From positions 1 through 18,794 of the forward strand of contig DASYEE010000179.1 in NCBI GenBank assembly GCA_036499165.1: 18,794 bases of DNA, in the 5' to 3' direction. Below are positions 5,482-13,315 of the stretch, in pieces. The translations under genes and the position numbers were made by a program. This stretch comes from Galbitalea sp036499165 (GTDB lineage: Bacteria > Actinomycetota > Actinomycetes > Actinomycetales > Microbacteriaceae). A model generated the notes under the pieces. It worked only from the letters and a program-made list of their open reading frames with translations, ran no database searches and was not told where the DNA came from. Position 1 is the first letter of the stretch. Each line of letters opens with the position of its first letter.

Positions 5482-7221
5482 CTACCGCAGCACGCGGACC
5501 TCCCACGGCCGCAGCGGCGACGCGAGGGATGCGGCATCCGGGTAGTTGCCCATCACGCGCTCGCCGTTGGCCCAGGGCGCGAGGTCGATAAGGTCGGCGA
5601 CATCCAGTTCGGATTCGTCGAAGTTCGACATCACGAGGAGGCGCTCGGAACCGAGTCTGCGGGTGAACGCGACGAGACTCGGATGCTGCGCCGCCAGCAT
5701 CTCGAAGTCGCCGTGAGCCACGACGGGGTCGTCGTGGCGCAGCTGGATGAGCGCGCGATAGAACTCGAAGATCGAGCCGTCCTGCCCCACCTGGCTTGCG
5801 GCGTTGATCGAGACCGCGTTGGGGTTGGTCGCGATCCACGGCTCGCCCGTCGTGAAACCGGCACCTCTGTCGCCCGTCCACTGCATGGGCGTGCGGGCGT
5901 TGTCCCGCGTGGTGTGCCGGATGCCGCGCAACACCTCGTCTGCGACGACGCCGGGCGACTCCATCACCTCGGCGAAGTAGTTGAGCGACTCGATGTCGCG
6001 CAGGTCTGAGACATCCGGAAACGGCGCATTCGTCATGCCGAGCTCTTCGCCCTGGTAGATGTACGGCGTTCCACGCTGCAGGTGAAGCACTGCGGCGAGC
6101 GCCCGCGCAGATTCCGACCAGTATTCGCGGTCGTTGCCGAAACGGCTGACGGCTCGCGGCTGGTCGTGATTGTTCCAGTACAGGCTGTTCCAGCCCGTCT
6201 CGGCCAGGCCATCCTGCCAGCGCCGGAGCGACCGCTTCAGCTCTCGCACGTCGAGGCGCTGCGGGTCGAACTTGCCGTTCGGGCCGTGGTCGAGGCCGAC
6301 GTGCTCGAACTGGAAGACCATGTCGAGCTCGTGCCGCGCGGGATCGGTAAACAGCCGCGCCTGCTCGACCGTGACGCCCGGCATCTCGCCTACGGTCACG
6401 AAGTCGCCGCTGCGATCGGCGAACACGGCCTCGTGCATCTCGCCGAGGAACTCGTGGATGCGCGGACCGTAACCGTAGTGCGCAAACCCGTCCGCCCAGG
6501 TCTTGCCAGGGGCGACGACGCCATCCGGCAGCGCCGGGTCCTTCGAGATCAGGTTGATGACATCCATGCGGAATCCGTCGACCCCGCGGTCGAGCCACCA
6601 GTTCATCATGTCGTAGACCGCGGCCCGCACCTCCCGGTTTTCCCAGTTGAGGTCGGGCTGCTTTCGCGAGAAGAGGTGCAGGTAGTACTCGCCCGACGCT
6701 TCGTCGAGCTGCCAGGTCGAGCCGGAGAAGAACGACTCCCAGTTGTTCGGCTCTGCCCCGGGCTCCCCCGCTTCGTGGCCGGGGCGCGGCGAGCGCCACC
6801 AGTACCAGTCGCGCTTCGGCGAATCGATGGATGACGCGGAGTCGACGAACCACTCGTGCTCGTCTGAGGTGTGGTTCACCACCAGGTCCATCACGAGTTT
6901 CATGCCGCGAGCGTGGGCGCCCGCGACCAGGCGGTCGAAATCGTCGGGAGTGCCGAACATCGGATCGATCGCGCGATAGTCGCTGATGTCGTAGCCGTTG
7001 TCATCGCCCGGGGATGCGTAGATCGGCGACAACCAGATGGCGTCAACGCCGAGGCGCTGCAGGTAGTCGAGGCGACTCGTGATGCCGGGGAGGTCGCCGA
7101 TGCCGTCGCCGTTGGAGTCGGAGAAGCTGCGCGGGTACACCTGGTAGATCACGGCGCTCTTCCACCACTCGGTGGAATGCTGCTGGCTTACTCCGGCCAG
7201 CATTGCGACGGTGTCGGTCAT
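5482..7221 (-). CDS. GH13 alpha-glucosidase / oligo-1,6-glucosidase
   Basis: A 579-residue GH13 enzyme close to oligo-1,6-glucosidases and bacterial alpha-glucosidases. It begins with the typical WWKSAVIYQVYPRSF (19-33). Catalytic regions are DLVVNH (112-117), GFRMDV with nucleophile Asp220, VGEM with acid/base Glu279, and NHDQ with Asp353. SNGDGIGDL (36-44) matches the calcium-binding loop seen in this group. No signal peptide, so it acts in the cytosol and would release glucose from the non-reducing ends of short alpha-glucosides. It is the last gene of the sugar operon; its ATG overlaps the GH66 stop (ATGA) and has GGGGAG at good spacing. The GH66 partner argues for alpha-1,6-linked substrates, but alpha-1,4 activity cannot be excluded. 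Confidence 0.93.
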   Translation of the reverse strand: MTDTVAMLAGVSQQHSTEWWKSAVIYQVYPRSFSDSNGDGIGDLPGITSRLDYLQRLGVDAIWLSPIYASPGDDNGYDISDYRAIDPMFGTPDDFDRLVAGAHARGMKLVMDLVVNHTSDEHEWFVDSASSIDSPKRDWYWWRSPRPGHEAGEPGAEPNNWESFFSGSTWQLDEASGEYYLHLFSRKQPDLNWENREVRAAVYDMMNWWLDRGVDGFRMDVINLISKDPALPDGVVAPGKTWADGFAHYGYGPRIHEFLGEMHEAVFADRSGDFVTVGEMPGVTVEQARLFTDPARHELDMVFQFEHVGLDHGPNGKFDPQRLDVRELKRSLRRWQDGLAETGWNSLYWNNHDQPRAVSRFGNDREYWSESARALAAVLHLQRGTPYIYQGEELGMTNAPFPDVSDLRDIESLNYFAEVMESPGVVADEVLRGIRHTTRDNARTPMQWTGDRGAGFTTGEPWIATNPNAVSINAASQVGQDGSIFEFYRALIQLRHDDPVVAHGDFEMLAAQHPSLVAFTRRLGSERLLVMSNFDESELDVADLIDLAPWANGERVMGNYPDAASLASPLRPWEVRVLR

Positions 7222-8810
7222 GATTGCTCCCCAATGACGACAAGCTGCCAGATCCCGAATTCCGGGAGAAGCGCGCTCGCGTGTGTTCCGTGGAGGGTGA
7301 CCTCCACGTCGATCAGTCGACCGTCGGCGTCCGGGTCCGCGATGCGCACGCGCGGCATCCCGTCTCCCGTCCGACGGAAGCGCAGGACGCCCGCCTGGCG
7401 CACCGGTTCCGCACGGGCGGCATCCCAGAGGGCGTCGTCCTGGCCGACCAGGTTGATCAGGTGTACGACGAGATTGTCGCCCGCGCGTGTGATTCGGCGC
7501 CAGACCGTGCCCGCGACCGCGTCTTCGCTCGTCCGCACGCCGTCGAAGCTCACATCGCAGTCGTCGTTGTACTCGCCAGCGTATGCACCGGTCACGTCGG
7601 TGATCGCCGCGGGCATGAGCAGCTCGTCGTGCTCTACGAGGAAGTCGTACCAGCGTTTCAGCAGTGCAACGGTCGAGGCCTCTGCCCGGTGGTTGCGCAC
7701 GTAGTACGGGTCGACCAGGATTCGATCTGCCTCGCCGGCCAGCAGCTGCGTGCCTCCGTGGGAGAACAGCGTCGCCATCGTGAACGCGGTCGCGAGGTCG
7801 CTTGCGGATGCCGGAGCCGAGTCGTACACGTGCTGGTACGCGGCCATGGCGAAAGGCTTACCCTGGCCGACCGCCCTGGCCCTCGACACCAGGGTTCCGA
7901 GCGACCCGAGGGTCGTGCTTGGCTCCCATGGCTCGATGTACATTGCGTCGAGTGACGTCGATCCGGTCGCCCAGGTCGGGAAGTCGTTGACGTTGTTGAA
8001 CACCAGGTGCGCGGCGGGCAGCGCGTCGCGCACGGCGTCGATCATGTGCACGAACGATTCCGCGACATCCACGGTGACGCCGTCTGCGCGCTCGGCGCGT
8101 TTCGGGTACCCGTACTGGTCGAGATGGAACCCCTCGAATCCGACGCGAGCGACGGAATCCACCAGCTGTTTCGTGAAGCTCGCCAGCCAGTCGGGTGCGG
8201 CAGGGTCGAGCACGAAGAGGAAGTCTCCGAGTGCATACGGCTCGCCGGTCGCCGTGAGCAGCGCGTCGTGTTGCCACTTCGGCCACTCGGCCGGACCGAC
8301 AGCGTAGACCGCAGCGTAACCGACGGCCCTGGCCCCCACCTCCTGGACTGCTGCGGCGAGCGCGCCGACGGTCGGCAGCGAGATGGGCTGGTCGAGCGCG
8401 TCGCGATAGTCGTCGCCGCCGCCGAGCAGGTCGGCGTGACGATATGCCCAGTCATAGAACTGGATGTCTGTAAGGTGCAGGCTCCGCACCAGATCCGAGA
8501 TTCCCGCGAGGTCGCGGCCCGGTGAGTAGTCGACGACGAAGCCGTAGCGGAGCCGCGCACGGCTCTCACTGGTGACCTCGATGGCGGTGCGCGCGCGCTC
8601 GCCCTCCACCACGAGTTCGACGCCATAACTTGCGGCAGGCAACCAGGCGAGCACGATCTGGGGTGACCCGTCCCATGGTGTGCGAAGGACCTCGTCGCCG
8701 AGCCTCCGCACGATCACCTCGCCAGTACCGCTGCCGCCACGCACCTCGATTGCGACCGAGTCACCGACCGCATAGGTTGCTCTGGTCGGTAACAGCTCGA
8801 GGCCGGTCAT
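7218..8810 (-). CDS. GH66 dextranase / cycloisomaltooligosaccharide-type enzyme, cytosolic
   Basis: A 530-residue protein that I recognise as glycoside hydrolase family 66, which cleaves or cyclises alpha-1,6-glucan. It has an N-terminal Ig-like domain (about 1-85), a barrel starting at RYGFVVDY (88-95), and a C-terminal beta domain (about 430-530). GFHLDQYGYPK carries the likely nucleophile Asp231 and YIEPWEP the likely acid/base Glu293; their 62-residue spacing fits the family. YDWAYRH (119-125) and NDFPTWA (275-281) are further family segments. There is no signal peptide and no inserted CBM35 as found in cyclising enzymes, so it probably hydrolyses imported oligosaccharides, linear or cyclic, in the cytosol. 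The start at 8810 overlaps the permease stop as ATGA; the open frame upstream to 8921 is permease-coding DNA. Confidence 0.87.
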   Translation of the reverse strand: MTGLELLPTRATYAVGDSVAIEVRGGSGTGEVIVRRLGDEVLRTPWDGSPQIVLAWLPAASYGVELVVEGERARTAIEVTSESRARLRYGFVVDYSPGRDLAGISDLVRSLHLTDIQFYDWAYRHADLLGGGDDYRDALDQPISLPTVGALAAAVQEVGARAVGYAAVYAVGPAEWPKWQHDALLTATGEPYALGDFLFVLDPAAPDWLASFTKQLVDSVARVGFEGFHLDQYGYPKRAERADGVTVDVAESFVHMIDAVRDALPAAHLVFNNVNDFPTWATGSTSLDAMYIEPWEPSTTLGSLGTLVSRARAVGQGKPFAMAAYQHVYDSAPASASDLATAFTMATLFSHGGTQLLAGEADRILVDPYYVRNHRAEASTVALLKRWYDFLVEHDELLMPAAITDVTGAYAGEYNDDCDVSFDGVRTSEDAVAGTVWRRITRAGDNLVVHLINLVGQDDALWDAARAEPVRQAGVLRFRRTGDGMPRVRIADPDADGRLIDVEVTLHGTHASALLPEFGIWQLVVIGEQS

Positions 8811-9685
8811 CCCTTGACCGCCCCTGCGGTGAGGCCCTGAACGAAGTAGCGCTGGAAGACCAGGAAGACGATGATCACCGGGATGATGGCAATCAGCGAT
8901 GCAGCGAAGACGAGTCCCCACTGGGTCGCGTGCTCACCCTGGAAATTCGCGATCGCGAGCGGCAGGGTGGCATGTTCCGTGTTGTTGATCATTGTGAGCG
9001 CAATCGGGTATTCGTCCCAGCTGTTGAGGAAGGTGAAGATGGTCGCGACGGCGAGTGCCGGGCGCGCCAGCGGGATCGCCAGTCGCCAGTAGCGCGTCCA
9101 GGCGTTCGCGCCATCCACCTGCATGGCCTGGTCGAGTTCGCCGGGAAGCGCGGCGAAGAATCCGCGCATGAGGAAGGTGTTGAGCGAGAGCGAGCCCGCG
9201 ATGTAGAAGAAGATCAGGCCGCCGAGGGAGTCGAGCAGGTGCAGGTTCTTGGCCAGGATGAACTGTGGAACGAGCAGCATGACGGCCGGAATCGTGAGCC
9301 CGGCAAGCAGCAGCCGGAAGATCAGCTCCTTCCCCCGGAACGCGAAGCGCGCGAAGGCGTATGCCATCATCGAGCTCAACAGCACCGAGCCTGCAGTCGA
9401 GATCACAGCGACCATCAGCGAGTTCGCGAAGTACAGGAGGAAGTTCTCCGTGCCGATCGCATCCGTGTAATTCTTTGTGGTCGCCGGCGTCGGGATGAAC
9501 TGCGGCGGAATCGTCAAGACGTACGCCTGCGACTGGAAGCTCGTCGACACCATGTAGATGAACGGCGTGATCATGATGAGCGCGCCGACGATCAGCGCCG
9601 TGTAGCGCAGGGTGGTCGTCGCGCCACTCGAGCTTCCCCGCTGGCGGTATCGCCGGTCGCGCCTGGCGAGACCCGCGGCGGTCAT
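8807..9685 (-). CDS. Carbohydrate ABC transporter permease, MalG type (CUT1)
   Basis: A 292-residue inner-membrane permease with about six transmembrane segments, the first at roughly 27-46 (RYTALIVGALIMITPFIYMV). The cytoplasmic EAA loop, which docks the ATPase, reads LDQAMQVDGANAWTRYWRLA (184-203); the DGA core is intact. It ends with the GAVKG tail typical of MalG-like subunits. The ATG at 9685 has GAGGAG 5 nt upstream and overlaps the preceding permease stop as ATGA, so this start is preferred over upstream alternatives. It pairs with the MalF-like subunit and the lipoprotein upstream. No ATPase is encoded in the operon; actinobacterial CUT1 systems commonly share an MsiK-type ATPase encoded elsewhere. 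Confidence 0.93.
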   Translation of the reverse strand: MTAAGLARRDRRYRQRGSSSGATTTLRYTALIVGALIMITPFIYMVSTSFQSQAYVLTIPPQFIPTPATTKNYTDAIGTENFLLYFANSLMVAVISTAGSVLLSSMMAYAFARFAFRGKELIFRLLLAGLTIPAVMLLVPQFILAKNLHLLDSLGGLIFFYIAGSLSLNTFLMRGFFAALPGELDQAMQVDGANAWTRYWRLAIPLARPALAVATIFTFLNSWDEYPIALTMINNTEHATLPLAIANFQGEHATQWGLVFAASLIAIIPVIIVFLVFQRYFVQGLTAGAVKG

Positions 9686-10650
9686 GCGAGCTCCTCGCCG
9701 TCTCTGGTCCTGGTGATGCGCAGTTGCAGCAGTGCGAGGACCAGCACGAGCACGGCCAGGATGACGGCGAGCGCGGACGCGTAGCCGAAGTCGCTGAAGC
9801 TGAACGCCTGCTGGTACATGTAGGTGAGCACGACATCCGTCGCTCCGACCGGTCCACCACCGGTGATCAGCTGCACCGAGATGAAGACGTTCAGCCCGCC
9901 GATGACGAGCATGACCGACAGGAAGACCGTTGCGGGGTTGATGGCCGGCAGCGTTACAGCACGGAAGCGCTGCCAGCGGTTGGCGCCATCCATTTCGGCC
10001 GCTTCTTCGAGCGCCTCCGGCACGCCCTGAAGGGCCGCAAGGTAGATCATCATCGACCAGCCGATGCCTTTCCAGATTCCGAGCAGGCAGATGACGACGA
10101 GCGCACTCCCGCGCTCGGCCAGCCACGACGTGTTCGTCGATTCGAGGTGCAGGAAGTCGTGCAGCGTGAAGTTGACGAGCCCGCTGTCGTCGAAGAGGTA
10201 CTTGAACAACAGCGACACGACGACCCAGCTGGTGACGACGGGAAGGTAGAACAGCACGCGGAAGATGGGCTGCGACGGGCTCTTACGCTTCAGCAGCAGC
10301 GCGATCGCGAGCCCGATCACCATCTGCGGGATGACGGTGGCGACCATGTAGATCGCGCTGTTGGACAGGCTCAGCCAGAAGTGCGGATCCTGGAACGCAC
10401 GCACGTAGTTGTCGAGGCCGCTCCATTGGCTCAGCTGGGAGTTGAACACGTTCCAGCGGTAGAGGCTCATCTGGAATGCAGAGATGGCTGGCCAGATGAT
10501 CGCGACGACGAAGATCACGACGCCCGGCAGAAGGAAGAGATAGGGGGTAGCGGACGGACGCCGCTTGCGGCGCCGCGGAGGGCTGACCGGGCCGGGCCGG
10601 GCGACGGATGTCGAATCCGTCGCACGGCCCGCCGTGGTGGTGAGAGCCAA
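9682..10650 (-). CDS. Carbohydrate ABC transporter permease, MalF type (CUT1), TTG start
   Basis: A 322-residue permease with a basic, proline-rich cytoplasmic N-terminus (about 1-36, including PPRRRKRRP) and a first membrane segment at 37-60. The EAA loop is EALEEAAEMDGANRWQRFRA (212-231). The probable start is a TTG at 10650, four bases after the binding-protein stop, with an AGG about 8 nt upstream; no ATG or GTG exists before the first membrane helix, so a TTG start is needed. The frame stays open upstream but only through the binding-protein gene in the wrong frame. It is the second gene of the operon. Confidence 0.88.
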   Translation of the reverse strand: MALTTTAGRATDSTSVARPGPVSPPRRRKRRPSATPYLFLLPGVVIFVVAIIWPAISAFQMSLYRWNVFNSQLSQWSGLDNYVRAFQDPHFWLSLSNSAIYMVATVIPQMVIGLAIALLLKRKSPSQPIFRVLFYLPVVTSWVVVSLLFKYLFDDSGLVNFTLHDFLHLESTNTSWLAERGSALVVICLLGIWKGIGWSMMIYLAALQGVPEALEEAAEMDGANRWQRFRAVTLPAINPATVFLSVMLVIGGLNVFISVQLITGGGPVGATDVVLTYMYQQAFSFSDFGYASALAVILAVLVLVLALLQLRITRTRDGEELA

Positions 10651-10654
10651 CTCG

Positions 10655-11938
10655 TTAGCCTGCCAGCAGTGCGTCGACCTGCGAAGCAGCGCTGTCGAGA
10701 GCGGCCTGAACTGTCGACTTGCCGAGGAAGGCCGGTGTGAGCGTGGTCGAGAGCACGGTGTCAATCTTGCTCTGGTTCGGGCTCGCGATGCGCGACTTCG
10801 CCGTCTTGAGCTGGTCTGAGTAGACCTGGTAGTACGTCGCGAACTTGGCCTGGTCGGCCGCGAGCGCCGGAACAACCGTCATCTGCCCGGTCTTCGCCAT
10901 GGCGAGCTGGAACTGCGACGTCTGTGTGAAGCGGAGGAACTTCTCCGCGGCGGCCTGGTGCGTTGAACTCGCTGTCAGCACGATGTCCTCGCCGCCGACA
11001 ACGCTCACCGATCCGCCGGGCCCGGCGGGGATGGGCGAGTATGTCGGCTGGAACTTGGGGTACTGGCCAGACCAGATCCCGGCCATCCATGGTCCATCGA
11101 AGATGGTCGCGTACTTGGTCTTCGGCAGGCCGTCCGACGTGCCGGTCGCACCCTTGTTGCCGGTCAGGAGGTTAGGGATGAGCCCCTCCTTGTACCAGTC
11201 GACGAGCATCTGGACCGTCTGCACGTTGGTAGCGCTGTTGAGGTAGCCGGTGGCCTTCGTCTCACCCTTGTTCGTGAGTTCCCCGCCGCCCGACCAGATC
11301 CATGGCGAGATGTTCCAGGCGCCGAGGCCGCTGTCTGCGAAGAGCGAGACACCGCTGCCCTTCAGCTTGGATGCCATGGTCTGGAGGTCAGCGAATGTCG
11401 CGGGCGGCGCGCTGACGCCGGCCTTGGTGAGTGCGGCCTGGTCTGTGATCAGCACGCGGGTGTTGGTGTCGAGCGGGAGGCCGTAGTACTTGCCCTTGTA
11501 CAGGTTGGTTGCAACGTTGCCTGGGTAGTCCTTCGCTGCGAGCGACTTGTAGTCAGACATCGACGTCGACAGCGGCACGAGCACACCATTCTGCGCGAAC
11601 TGCGGCACCCAGCCGAGGTCAGCACGCACGACATCCGGCAGCTCGCCTCCCGCTGCACTCGTCGTCAGCTTCTGCAGCAGCGAGTCGTACGCGATGTCGG
11701 TGTACTTCACCTTGATCCCGGGATTCGCCTTCTCGAAGGCGGGGATCAGCGTCTTGTTGAGGGCATCCTGCTGTGTGGAGTTGCCGCCGTTGCCGTACGA
11801 ACCCCAGAACGTGATCGTGACGGGGTTGGCCTTCGTGCCGGAGCCTGAACTGGCCGGGCCGGACGAGCAGCCCGCGGCGAGGAGCGAAATCGCCGTGGCC
11901 GCCACCACCGCCAATCCCAGCTTGCTTGAACGCTTCAT
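10655..11938 (-). CDS. Sugar ABC transporter substrate-binding lipoprotein (CUT1)
   Basis: A 427-residue extracellular solute-binding protein (family 1). It has a lipoprotein signal: MKRSSK, a hydrophobic stretch, then the lipobox LAAGC with Cys24 as the acylated residue, followed by a Ser/Gly linker. The mature part opens VTITFWGSYGNGG, the usual first strand of sugar binders, and contains FDGPWMAGIW in the C-terminal lobe. It is anchored to the outer face of the membrane and should deliver an oligosaccharide to the two permeases. AGGAGA sits at good spacing before the ATG. It is the first gene of the operon, with a clear promoter at 12007-12035 and a leader of about 60 nt that can form a small hairpin (11980-11998). 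The exact ligand is inferred from GH66 and GH13 downstream. Confidence 0.93.
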   Translation of the reverse strand: MKRSSKLGLAVVAATAISLLAAGCSSGPASSGSGTKANPVTITFWGSYGNGGNSTQQDALNKTLIPAFEKANPGIKVKYTDIAYDSLLQKLTTSAAGGELPDVVRADLGWVPQFAQNGVLVPLSTSMSDYKSLAAKDYPGNVATNLYKGKYYGLPLDTNTRVLITDQAALTKAGVSAPPATFADLQTMASKLKGSGVSLFADSGLGAWNISPWIWSGGGELTNKGETKATGYLNSATNVQTVQMLVDWYKEGLIPNLLTGNKGATGTSDGLPKTKYATIFDGPWMAGIWSGQYPKFQPTYSPIPAGPGGSVSVVGGEDIVLTASSTHQAAAEKFLRFTQTSQFQLAMAKTGQMTVVPALAADQAKFATYYQVYSDQLKTAKSRIASPNQSKIDTVLSTTLTPAFLGKSTVQAALDSAASQVDALLAG

Positions 11939-12006
11939 TGCGATTCTCCTGTCGTATTTCGGGACACTTGGGTTGTGGGCCGCACGCTGAAGCTGCGGTG
12001 GAAATA

Positions 12007-12035
12007 GTTTTACGGCAAAAATAATTACCTGTCAA
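12007..12035 (-). promoter_or_regulatory. Promoter of the alpha-glucan operon
   Basis: On the minus strand TTGACA (12035-12030), a 17-nt spacer, then TAAAAC (12012-12007). This is the best sigma70/SigA-type promoter in the window. The predicted start near 12000 leaves a leader of about 60 nt with a Shine-Dalgarno sequence. Operator site 1 (12008-12024) covers its spacer and -10, so a bound repressor would block it. Confidence 0.75.
12008..12024 (-). promoter_or_regulatory. Putative ROK operator site 1
   Basis: Reads TTATTTTTGCCGTAAAA on the minus strand. It shares the TTA-(T/C)TTTTG core with two other 17-nt sites in the same gap and overlaps the -10 and spacer of the sugar operon promoter. 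The ROK regulator encoded next to it is the natural candidate to bind here. Binding is inferred, not shown. Confidence 0.55.
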
Positions 12036-12052
12036 CCGTCGTGATTCGACCG

Positions 12053-12069
12053 TTATTTTGCGTTTTTAA
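12053..12069 (+). promoter_or_regulatory. Putative ROK operator site 2
   Basis: Reads TTATTTTGCGTTTTTAA on the plus strand. It overlaps the -35 region proposed for the regulator gene. It lies one base from site 3 and in the opposite orientation, so the two form an imperfect inverted pair. Confidence 0.5.
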
Positions 12070-12093
12070 TTTCGTTCACAAAAGTAATACACT
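12065..12093 (+). promoter_or_regulatory. Probable promoter of the ROK regulator gene
   Basis: TTTAAT (12065-12070), 17-nt spacer, TACACT (12088-12093). The -35 is weak, the -10 fits TANNNT. Transcription would begin near 12100, leaving about 20 nt with a strong Shine-Dalgarno AGGGAGG (12108-12114) six nt before the ATG at 12121. Confidence 0.5.
12071..12087 (-). promoter_or_regulatory. Putative ROK operator site 3
   Basis: Reads TTACTTTTGTGAACGAA on the minus strand. It exactly fills the 17-nt spacer between the proposed -35 (12065-12070) and -10 (12088-12093) of the regulator's promoter, which would allow autorepression. Confidence 0.5.
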
Positions 12094-12120
12094 GTGCTGA
12101 GCCGATCAGGGAGGACACGG

Positions 12121-13269
12121 ATGCGCATCACAACACAGCCGTGGACCCCGGATACCGGTGCCTCCCGCTCCGTCGCTCTCGAGGTCCTGATCAATGGTCC
12201 CCTCTCTCGCAGCGATATCGCTCGAAAGCTCGACCTTTCTCCCGGGTCCCTCACTCGCCTCAGCACACCGCTGATCGAGAGCGGGCTGCTGGTGGAGGTC
12301 GAGGAGAAGACCGACGGCCGGGCCGGCAGGCCATCGCGGCCGCTCGACATTGTGCCGGAGTCCCAACACTTCATCGGGATGAAGCTCACGGCCGACGACG
12401 TCCTTGGCGTCCTCACCGACCTGCGGGCGGGCGTCATCGTCTCGCACTCCGTAAAACTCACGAGCAGGAAGCCGGAAGACGTGATCGCCGTGCTCGCGGA
12501 TGTCGTGCGGAAGCTCTCGGCGTCCGCCCCATCTGTCACAGCGATCGGCGTCGGAATGGGCGCGCTCATCGATGATCACTCCGTTGTACGCACCGCGCCG
12601 TTCCTCGAGTGGCAGGTTGTCCCGCTCGGCTCCATGCTCGAGGCGGCAACCGGCATCCCCACCGTCATCGAGAACGATGTCGTCGCCTTCACGGAGTCTG
12701 AGCACTGGTTCGGCGCCGGGCGCGGGCTCGACCGGTTCGCCGTGCTCACGTTGGGCGCCGGCATCGGATACGGCGTCGTAATCCACGACGACATCGTGGT
12801 CGACGAAGACTCCGGCATCGGCCTGGTCGGGCACTGGCCGCTCGACCCGTTCGGCCCGCTCTGCCCCGCTGGCCATCGCGGCTGCGCGCGCAGCGTGCTC
12901 ACGATGTCGGCCATCAGCTCGGCCGTCTCTGCAGCGCGGGGTCGCACGGTCGGCTACGACGAGGCGCTCGACCTTGCCGCATCCGGCGAGCCGGCAGCGC
13001 GACGGGTCGTCGACGACGCGGGACGCGGACTCGGCAGGATGATCGCGGCCGTCGCAAACCTGACCGCACCAGAGCTCGTGGTGCTGGGCGGCGAGGGCGT
13101 GCGCCTGGCCGAGGTCGCAGCAGCCGCGATCGAGGACGGCATTGCCGCTGACCGGGATGCCCGGGCCAAGAAGATTCCCCTGGTCGCGACCTCGGGCGAC
13201 AACACGGAGTGGTGCAGGGGCGCCGCCGTCATCGCCATCCAGCGGTTCGTGCTCGGCTCGCGCCTCTAG
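12121..13269 (+). CDS. ROK-family transcriptional regulator of the alpha-glucan operon
   Basis: A 382-residue regulator: N-terminal winged helix (about 15-75, with the helix-turn-helix in SRSDIARKLDLSPGSLTRLS and the wing DGRAGRPSRP), then a ROK sugar-kinase-like domain. Kinase-domain landmarks are GVGMGALID (143-151), END (184-186) and the phosphate loop LGAGIGYGVV (211-220). The zinc motif CxCGxxGCxE is degenerate: Cys248, Ala250, Gly251, Gly254, Cys255, Arg257, so one cysteine and the final glutamate are replaced. It diverges from the sugar operon, and three 17-bp candidate operators lie between them; it is likely a repressor released by a sugar ligand. The ATG at 12121 is preferred over an upstream start because of AGGGAGG at 6 nt spacing. 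Confidence 0.92.
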   Translation: MRITTQPWTPDTGASRSVALEVLINGPLSRSDIARKLDLSPGSLTRLSTPLIESGLLVEVEEKTDGRAGRPSRPLDIVPESQHFIGMKLTADDVLGVLTDLRAGVIVSHSVKLTSRKPEDVIAVLADVVRKLSASAPSVTAIGVGMGALIDDHSVVRTAPFLEWQVVPLGSMLEAATGIPTVIENDVVAFTESEHWFGAGRGLDRFAVLTLGAGIGYGVVIHDDIVVDEDSGIGLVGHWPLDPFGPLCPAGHRGCARSVLTMSAISSAVSAARGRTVGYDEALDLAASGEPAARRVVDDAGRGLGRMIAAVANLTAPELVVLGGEGVRLAEVAAAAIEDGIAADRDARAKKIPLVATSGDNTEWCRGAAVIAIQRFVLGSRL

Positions 13270-13315
13270 CGCCAGCCGCACCTGCTCCTCGCCTACGCTG
13301 AGTGCGGGAGGGTCG

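Noticed and set aside
4593..5591. Long plus-strand open frame (332 codons) opposite the LtrA and GH13 genes
   Set aside because: It is antisense to two well-recognised genes, has a highly charged low-complexity translation and no recognisable domain. Such frames are normal shadows in high-G+C DNA. The same applies to 3478-4467 (+), 8630-9784 (+), 9724-10740 (+), 12106-13383 (-), 13388-14881 (-), 15008-16477 (+), 15664-17253 (+) and 17130-18233 (+).
5357..6853. Minus-strand 498-codon open frame overlapping the GH13 gene in another frame
   Set aside because: The translation is arginine- and alanine-rich without any motif, while the other frame has all GH13 catalytic residues.
5482..11938. Maltose/maltodextrin operon
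   Set aside because: The transporter alone would allow it, but the coupled GH66 enzyme points to alpha-1,6-glucans.
13270..13315. Ada/alkylation operator before aidB
   Set aside because: The 46-nt gap shows only a Shine-Dalgarno sequence and a weak TANNNT; no recognisable operator is present.
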